Positions 57,169-64,000 of a DNA stretch of 64,000 nucleotides are shown piece after piece. Made by a program: the position numbers and the translations under genes. The DNA comes from Anaeramoeba flamelloides (taxonomy: Eukaryota; Metamonada; Anaeramoebidae). Position 1 is the first letter of the stretch. Each line of letters begins with the position of its first letter. The stretch is taken from assembly GCA_027625915.1 (NCBI GenBank), contig JANTQA010000040.1:1984001-2048000 (forward strand), read 5' to 3'. The notes beneath the pieces were generated by a model. That model saw nothing but the letters and a program-made list of their open reading frames with translations. It was not told the DNA's origin and ran no database searches.

Positions 57169-59044
57169 TTTGTTTATTGTATTGAAAGGAAAATTAAAAA
57201 AAAATAAATCAAACTTTTGGAAAAACGGTCTTTAGAAATCTTAACAAGAGTTCTGTTGTTGACACAGTTGCTTGTAGACACAAAAACGGGTTAATAATTG
57301 TAATATAGGAGTTTTTTGACAATTAAGTAAAAAAATGGATCACTTTGTTTTTTAAAATGGGAGTTAAAAGTGGAAATTTACAAAAATTTTATTTTTTATT
57401 GGTTTTTTGGTAACCAATAAAGATTTAAGATCCCGAAAATTATCATGACTCAGACTCAAACAATATTAGTCAACAAACTCATAAAGCCAATTTTTTGTCA
57501 ATAGAAAAGTCATTTCAAAATAGTCAATACTCTAATTATCGCTTTTAACAATTAAAAACTTGTATTTGGAAAATTGATAAACATAGATTGTGAAATCGAT
57601 TTAAATTCCAATACCAAACTAATTTTGGGTTCTTGTTTTTTGTTTTCAAAAGAAAGGGAAAAAGAAAGCAAAAAAGAATTTGAAGGTGTTTACTTTTTTT
57701 TGTTATGGAAAAAGTTAATTGAGAATAATAATCAAAAGTTTGAAAATGACCTTAATTTTTAAGAGTTAATTAGAAGCTCAAATGAGATTAGGTATTTTTA
57801 CTTCACATACCATCCAACCTAGATTTCAAATTTTTGATTTCTTCATTATAGTTCAATTAGATTGTTGTAAAAACTTTAATTTTTATTTTTAAATTGTAAA
57901 TCTTATACAAAAACAAGGAAATGAATAATTATAACTATTTTTTGTCATTGTAAATGTTATTTGAAGGGTCAAATCATTTACCATTGATTTGTACTATACT
58001 CAAGGAGTGACTTGAAACCTCAAAAGAGTTTTGTGAAATTGCCCTTATATTAATTGACAAAATTTAAATCACAAATAAAAAATTTCGATGGATCTCTTTC
58101 CAAAAAATTCAATTTAAAAAAAAAAGTTTATTAGATGAAAAATTCAAATTACAAAAAAAAAATTCGAGAGGACTTCATTAGTAAAAAATTCAATTCCAAA
58201 AAAAAGTTAAAAAGAGTTCATAAGGACAATAAATCTATTCCAAAAAATCAAATTTTAAAAAAAAAATTATTTTCTTTTTTTAAATTTTCAAAGGGTCAAA
58301 TTTCTTCAATTTAAAACAAATTGTTTTCTAAAAGTATACAATCACTTTAATTCGATTTAATCTAATTTTTCGTTATTTTGTAACTTTCTATATTTAATAA
58401 AGAACTTGCGGATTTTGTAATATTCTAGAAGATTAAAAACTCATTCAAAAATAGAAAAAAAATGAAAAAAAAAAAACATTTGAGATCTCAAAAAGTGTCC
58501 AAAGAACGATACTTCAAAATCTAACACAGTTAATTTCGAATGATAAACCACAGCCATTCTCATTGGAAATTGAGTGTTGCTCTTTGGCGTTTTAATCTAA
58601 AAATATCCTTTTTTTTGATTGCTAACTTTTGGAGATCGATCGTAGATTAAATTTTGGTTAGTTTTTGATTGGTATTAGGCACTTATATAAATTACAAACT
58701 TTTCTTAATCCATTTCAGAAAATTATTTTTAACTGTAATGACTTGACCCTTAAAATTAAGTTTTTTTAAGTTGTATAATTTGGATTTTTTCGCAATAAAT
58801 TTGGATCTTTGATCCTTAATCTTGCTATTTTATGTTATATTGAAAAAAAGTGAATTTTATACCAAGTTTTCAACAAAAAATCTAAAATATGAAATTGTTT
58901 ATCTAAATATTGCCTAAGTTGAATAACAATCAAGTTTTCAGAAGTCCTCTCAAAATATATTTGTTAAATACATGTAATTCAGTCACCGTAACTGATCTTC
59001 TTTGAATGGGAAAAGGTTTTGTTTAAATAACTAAAAAGTACCCG
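57169..59044. other. No firm gene; 5' flank of rubrerythrin and dispersed repeats
   Basis: An open stretch of about 65 codons on the plus strand (57553-57762; INIDCEIDLNSNTKLILGS, then KEREKESKKEFEG) has a protein-like composition but no ATG of its own and no domain. At about 57980-58240 lies a copy of repeat R2 (ctcaaggagtgacttgaaac). The rubrerythrin promoter must lie just right of 57168, but no motif is clear. Confidence 0.4.
57980..58240. repeat. Dispersed repeat R2
   Basis: It is shared with 54980-55080 and 63090-63260. The marker phrase is actcaaggagtgacttgaaa, followed by aa..g.tttgtgaaattgccctt and then blocks of the type gag.gatct..ttccaaaaaa. It is non-coding and the type is unknown. 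Confidence 0.6.
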
Positions 59045-59262
59045 ATATACTGTTAATTGTATAATAAAAAGATCAAAATTTTTATTCAGATTTCAAAAAA
59101 CTAAAATAAAACCTCAGAATCCCCAATTTTCAATATGGATAATTAATATTTAATGCTGGTTTTAAGAATAAAAATTTGAACTGTTACAAGATTGAAAGAT
59201 CTTTTTTTGGAAAGCTGTATAAAAATTTTGTCCCATTTATTTTGCAATAAATAGTATTGAGC
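59045..59262. mobile_element. Foldback MITE, family F2, copy 2
   Basis: The left arm has gttaattgtataataaaaag then atcaaaatttttattcagat. The right arm has tctttttttggaaagctg and ttattttgcaataaatagta, the complement with changes. It directly abuts a family M MITE at 59265. Confidence 0.68.
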
Positions 59263-59264
59263 AT

Positions 59265-59461
59265 ATTCAGTTCCACTTTTCAGAGATAAACTTTTAACCA
59301 AATTTTAGGTATAGAAAAATCTCAAATTAAAGCATTTAATTTGGAATTTTTTTTTTTACAATGTATTTTACTAGAATTTGAATTTTGTGCCTTAATTTGA
59401 GATTTTTAATTTATGCTTTAAATTTCCTTGAAAGTTTGTGTCTTAAAAGTGGAACTTAATG
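59265..59461. mobile_element. Tc1/mariner-type MITE, family M, copy 5 (decayed)
   Basis: It begins ttcagttccacttttcag and ends cttaaaagtggaacttaatg, with the internal ttgtgccttaatttgagatt block intact. It is an old copy next to an F2 foldback. Confidence 0.72.
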
Positions 59462-59667
59462 TAGGAAATATTATTTTTTTTTCTTGAGTCGAAATTTAGG
59501 AGATAATAGTTGCTCTAAAAATGTTATTTTACTCAATTATACTATTTTTTCAATTTACAATTAAAATATTTGATTTGAAAACAAAATACCAATAGCAACA
59601 TGTTGGAATTAAAAATATGAAAATCAAAATTAGACGTTAGACACACTTATTAAAATGTTTGGTTCAC

Positions 59668-59920
59668 TATTTGACTTTTTATTGTTAATTGCAAAATATA
59701 AAGATCAAAATTTTCACCCAGCTTTCCAAAAAAAAAAAAAAAAAACATTACAAAAGATTCAAAAAATAATCAAAGTCTCTAATTCTCAAAGGGAAATTAA
59801 TAATTTAAGATTATTTTAAGTCTTAAAAATTTGAAACGTTGATGATTTAGAAAAAAATTTCTTTGGAAAGCTGAATGAAAATTTAGTTCAATTTATTTTG
59901 CAGCAAATATTATTAACTTG
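59668..59920. mobile_element. Foldback MITE, family F2, copy 3
   Basis: The left arm has tattgttaattgcaaaatat then aaagatcaaaattttcaccc and agctttccaaaa. The right arm has ctttggaaagctgaatgaaa then tttattttgcagcaaatatt. The clearest complement pair is agctttcc / ggaaagct. Confidence 0.7.
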
Positions 59921-61205
59921 AAAAAATATGAGTGATTTTGATATTTTTTGAATATTCTCAATTAAATTTTTAAAATTTCACCAACAAAATCCACTTTACC
60001 CACAACGGTTACGGTTATTTTACAATAAAAAATGATTTGGTATTGTTTTTATCACGTCCATCTTGAGATGGCTTCTTTCATCAAAATATCACCAAATATC
60101 ACTATTATTTTGTTGTTTATTACTAGTTTAGATAAAATAAATCAACACTTTTTGACACATCCAACCATTGTCAAGAAACACGTTGATTCTTAAATGTAGT
60201 TAAAGTAGTCAAAAAAATATCTGACATGAAAAAAATCCCTCACACAATTTTTAATCACTAGTGTTAGGAAAATTGTTCTGTAATTTCTTTTATTGAAAAT
60301 CAAATCCTTTTTTTAAGAATCAAACTTTTTAAAATTATAACTCACTCACTTATTAGAATGATTATTAATTAAATTACACTTGTTCAACACACCATTCAAT
60401 CAATCAAAAAACAAGAATAAAAATTATCATTTTCCATAGTCTGGTAAATCTCTAAAAAATCCTATTGTTTTTTCAAATCAAGAAGATCTACTTAGGCTAT
60501 CAAACAATTACTTTAGTATTCTATCTATACACCCCCACTTTAATGAACTTTAGGTAGCTTTATTACTGGGTTATAAACTAAATTTCATAATAAATTACCC
60601 GTGTTACATTTGAATTTTGAATTGCTTTTGTATCGTTTTGAAGTTCCCCACCCACAAAGAAAAGTTTGCAAATAAATCATTTTTTCTCTTTTTTATTTTT
60701 AGGATAGTGTTTTGTTAAAATGGAAAATGAAAATCAAAATTTGGAAAGGAGTAACAGATGAATTAATGAAAAAATTGGTTTAAAATATGAAAAAGAGATT
60801 AGATTTTGTTATTCAAATGGAAGGAAAATCGATAAATTGGTTTTACTAATTTTTTAAATTTTCTATTTTTTATGTAATACTTCTTTCAAAATAAATGACC
60901 CAATTTTTTTTAACTGTTATTTTCTTTTATTTTTATACAAAAAATAAATATCTCTTGAGTATAGAACTGAATATTAAAATCGAAATTTTTATATTATAAA
61001 AGATAACTTCAATTATTAAAAATATTTTTCTTTAAAATTTGATTTTTAATGGGCCAATGATTTTGAAAGGGAGTTTATAAAATTTGGTTATTTATCAAAA
61101 GGATTTGATTTAAAATAAAAGAAATTACACAACATTTTTCCTAATACTCGTAATTAAAAATCTTGTAAGGGATTTTTTACATGTCCGTATTTTTTTACCT
61201 CCCAG
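59921..61205. other. No firm gene; AT-rich spacer
   Basis: Near 60705-60860 a TTTTTAG acceptor-like site is followed by open stretches on the plus strand, but the frames are broken and no family is recognisable. Confidence 0.4.
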
Positions 61206-61374
61206 ATATTTCAAAAACACAAGTATGAAACCAAGTATAATCCAAATAATTTTCCCATTTATTATGCAACTACCAGTAATAGGTTAAGGTAAATTTCGTC
61301 AACCAAAAAGCAAAATGTGTTGTTGTGGTAATAGCCAAGGGAAATCAAGGAAGTTTAATAAAATTAGAATCTAA
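61206..61374 (+). CDS. Candidate last two exons of an unidentified gene
   Basis: A good pyrimidine-rich CAG acceptor (61205) opens an 83-base stretch reading IFQKHKYETKYNPNNFPIYY then ATTSNRL, ending in AAG|GTAAAT. A 46-base intron and an AATAG acceptor would lead to QGKSRKFNKIRI-stop. Phases fit. No upstream exon or family is recognised, and the opposite strand of the first exon is also open. It would be convergent with Sec61 gamma. Confidence 0.25.
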
Positions 61375-61640
61375 AACTGCCAATAATAAAAAGAAACAAA
61401 TTAAAATAATAGTGGTGATTGAATTTAGTTTTCAAACAAACAGAAACCAAAGAAATATTTCAAAAAAGTTATTGTTTTAAAATATTAATCAAGTTAAAGG
61501 GTGTACTTGCAATAATGATCACTAACCCAAGAAAATATTTTGTTGTGTAAAAAAAGAAATGGTATTTCCTGGAAAAGAAAGAAAATACAGCTTCATTTAT
61601 TTTGTGAGCAAGAAAAAGATCGTTTATTATTTGTATTTCC

Positions 61641-61985
61641 TTATCCACCTCCAATTAAGATGTTGTTGATTGCAAGAAAGATTAATTTAATTAAAAAACC
61701 AATAATCCCCATCGCTGCAAATCCTACCAGTGTTGCAAGTGAAACTTGTTTAAATTCTTTTTACAAATCAAATTTGTGAGAGAAGAACAAAAAAAAAAGG
61801 TCAAAAGAAAAGAAATCAAAAGAAAAGTGGTTTTTTTTATTAATTGGTTAAAGAGAAGAGCAAAATTTGTGATTTTTTCTTTTACCTTTTCGATCTGGTT
61901 TTGTACACTTTATGAAAAAGCTTTTACTTTCTTTATAGAATTGTTCAAGTGGTTGAATAATATTTTCTGAAATTTGTTTTTCCAT
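61641..61985 (-). CDS. SEC61G: Sec61 gamma subunit (two exons)
   Basis: Exons 61985-61886 and 61756-61641 are separated by a 129-base GT-AG intron. The joined product of 71 residues starts MEKQISENIIQPLEQFYKES and continues FFIKCTKPDRK|EFKQVSL. It then has one membrane helix, TLVGFAAMGIIGFLIKLIFL, and ends AINNILIGGG. The KCTKPDRKEF motif and the tail ...INNIL.GG are hallmarks of Sec61 gamma/SecE, the small tail-anchored subunit that clamps the ER protein-conducting channel. Length and topology match the family (about 68 residues). The intron splits the motif after the first base of the Glu codon. Confidence 0.96.
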
Positions 61986-63089
61986 CCTTAATCAAAACAA
62001 AAATAAAGAAACAAAGGTAAAAAAATGAATCGACCTCGATTAAAAATTTGCTGTTTATTTTTCCTCTATTTGGAATTAATTTGGTATATTTATAAAGAAA
62101 AGAATGGTTATGTGAGTTTCTTCTATTTAAAGTTCTGATCATTAAAGTATGGAAAGGTTTTTTTTTAACTCAAAATGTTGTTCTGCAATTTTCAATTTTT
62201 AGTGTTTCTTAATTAGGTAATACTGATAAATTGCAATTTGTGTTCAGAATTTTTTACTTGAATTTCCTTTTTGAAATTATTAAGCTCAAGCTTTGACTAA
62301 AGCATTTTATGAACTCAAATGTTCATAAACTCTGTAAAATTAGCTGTTCTTCAAAATATTCTTTGACCTAGACTGTTTGATAAGGAACAGTTCGAAGATT
62401 TATAAAAAGGGAAATTGAACTAAAAATTTTATGAAATTTATTAGAATTTATCAGTATATCCGCATATCTTTGAAACTATTCCAAAACTAAGTCAATACCT
62501 AAAAAGAGGTGTGTTGTTATAACTGTTGTTGGGTTAAGAGTTTTGGATATCATTTGTATTGTCTCTCTTTGAAAATTTCGTTTCTTTTGATTTTTTTATT
62601 TGTCAAAAATTACTTTGATTTTTAAAAAGGTTTTAATTTGACAAATAAAATTTAAAAATTGTATTTTAGTCAGATAAAATACTCAAAATGAATTCTACAT
62701 TGATGAAATTGAATTAACATATAAAAAAGAATTATTTCAGATCTCTAATAATACGTATTATTCAATATTTTTTTAGATTGTATTATGGGATTATTTTTAC
62801 ACTAAAACCTTTATTTAATATTTTGAAGAGCTGATAGATCTTGCATTTTTCTTCTTATAATTCGAGTAGTATTTGGGATAACGAAATCAATTATAGAATT
62901 ATATCAAAATTGGTTCATTATTAAAGAATTGACAAAAAAAATCGAGGTCGATTCAATGGAATTTATTTTTTTAAAAACTTTAGATGGTGATTTGGAAACA
63001 TTTTAAAGTTTTGATACCAGGATAAAAATTAGATAATATATGAATTGGGTAAGAAACTCGTTCAAACTCTCGTCTTTTGACCACGTTTT
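61986..63089. other. No gene seen; 5' flank of Sec61 gamma
   Basis: I see only AT-rich spacer without a recognisable exon or RNA. Confidence 0.5.
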
Positions 63090-63260
63090 TGATCCATACC
63101 CAAGGAGTGACTTGAAAATAAAAAGTTTATTGTAAAATTTCCCTTTCTTATGAATTATTAAATTCAAATAACAAAATAAAATTTTGAGAGATCTTATTCG
63201 AAAAAAATAGGATTAAAAAAAAAAAAAGTTTAAGGGATTTGTCCTCAAGGACAATACGGT
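63090..63260. repeat. Dispersed repeat R2, another copy
   Basis: It carries tacccaaggagtgacttgaa, then aaaatttccctttctt and gagagatcttattcgaaaa, as in the 57980-58240 copy. Confidence 0.6.
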
Positions 63261-63264
63261 AAAA

Positions 63265-63545
63265 TTTTATTATATGTTATTGGTGGCATTCTCTACTTAC
63301 AAATTTTAACTATGCCAACTGCTAAAAAATTGTGATGGACTGGTTAGAAACCTAAAAAAGAATATTTTTTTTGTGAGATCAAGTTTTTTTATTCCATTTT
63401 TTTTGAAAAAGTAAAAGTAAAAATTCCTAAATTTTTTTATATTATAAAAATTTTTTATTTTTTATATTCCCATTTCTATCATTGTTATCAAATAACAAAC
63501 AATTTTTGCCAGGAATATTAAAATAAAGATAATTTAATTTTATAA
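63265..63545. repeat. Dispersed repeat R1, copy 2
   Basis: It aligns with 50062-50345 (ttggtggcattctctactta, gtgagatcaagt, ccaggaatattaaaataaag). Here it directly follows an R2 copy, so R1 and R2 may be parts of one longer element. Confidence 0.62.
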
Positions 63546-64000
63546 GATTATTCGTTTTATTAAGGGAGTAAGTATACCTTTCAAATTATGAGTGACATCA
63601 TTTATGCCTAACTGAATTATTCGTATCATTATTTAACTAAATATATTGATATTTTAATATATATGGAAGTGTGATATATACTAGTAAAATATATTTAAAT
63701 ACCAACTAAAAATGGTATTTAAAATAATGAAAAGATTGAGCTTTAAAAAAATAAATTAAAATCATTTATTTCTTGATCTTATCACAAAAATTTGATACAA
63801 TTACTTATTTTTTATTAGATTTTATTTTTATTTCTTCAATCGAAATATTTTTGTTTGATAAAATTTTTAAGAAATAAATTACTTTGTATTTCTAAAGAAT
63901 TTCCAAAATGAATTTAAAAATCTGGTTTTGGTTTAATCCATCTAATTTTTAGTTTTAGTTTAGAAAACTAGATATTTTTTGAATTCTTCAGAAATAAAGA
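63546..64000. other. No gene seen; AT-rich end of window
   Basis: There is nothing I can support. Confidence 0.5.

Overview
The window is very AT-rich (roughly four bases in five are A or T by eye) nuclear-type DNA from a unicellular eukaryote. The proteins carry long Asn, Gln, Lys, Glu and Ser tracts. Genes are far apart, and several are cut by GT-AG introns, mostly of about 130 to 310 bases. A rubrerythrin gene beside ordinary eukaryotic housekeeping genes (Sly1, Sec61 gamma, FANCM-type helicase, Alba) points to an anaerobic or microaerophilic protist. The short PAS protein starting MGN, the RGS protein and the Lys/Asn/Gln-rich style would fit an Anaeramoeba-like amoeboflagellate. That placement is an inference from gene content and style, not from a marker sequence. 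I recognised no rRNA or tRNA gene and no CRISPR array.

Layout. 0-2.5 kb: two decayed LINE tails. 3.8-4.7 kb: RGS-domain gene (minus). 5.5-6.0 kb: foldback element. 7.5-8.7 kb: a four-exon PAS-domain gene (minus). 12-15 kb: a mobile-element nest with a 0.33 kb foldback, a 1.16 kb foldback carrying two smaller ones, and a second Tc1/mariner-type MITE. 15.4-15.9 kb: a LINE 3' end. 16.1-18.2 kb: Sly1 (minus). 18.2-25.4 kb: no firm gene, but a 1.5 kb element with inverted ends and a 0.55 kb foldback. 25.5-27.2 kb: a three-exon coiled-coil protein of unknown role (plus). 30.9-34.2 kb: a 1091-residue low-complexity protein with possible ubiquitin-like and PH-like ends (plus). 38.2-42.7 kb: FANCM/Mph1-type helicase with a large Gln-rich N-terminus (minus). 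45.6-46.4 kb: Alba-domain RGG protein (minus). 51.6-57.2 kb: a five-exon rubrerythrin (minus) whose last intron is about 4 kb and holds a young LINE insertion and a foldback. 58-60 kb: clustered MITEs. 61.6-62.0 kb: a two-exon Sec61 gamma gene (minus). The end of the window holds dispersed repeats.

How the genes relate. There are no operons and no obvious functional cluster. Sly1 (ER-Golgi SNARE control) and Sec61 gamma (ER translocon) belong to the secretory pathway. Rubrerythrin serves peroxide defence at low oxygen. FANCM serves replication-fork repair. Alba-RGG is an RNA or chromatin binder, and the RGS and PAS proteins are signalling or sensing candidates.

The most interesting points are the N-terminal hydrophobic anchor or targeting segment and the swollen intron of the rubrerythrin gene; the LINE inserted in that intron with a perfect 16-base target duplication; several families of long-armed foldback MITEs, some nested; and the repeated TKSFQ motif in the FANCM N-terminus. 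I did not find a clearly new multi-gene system.
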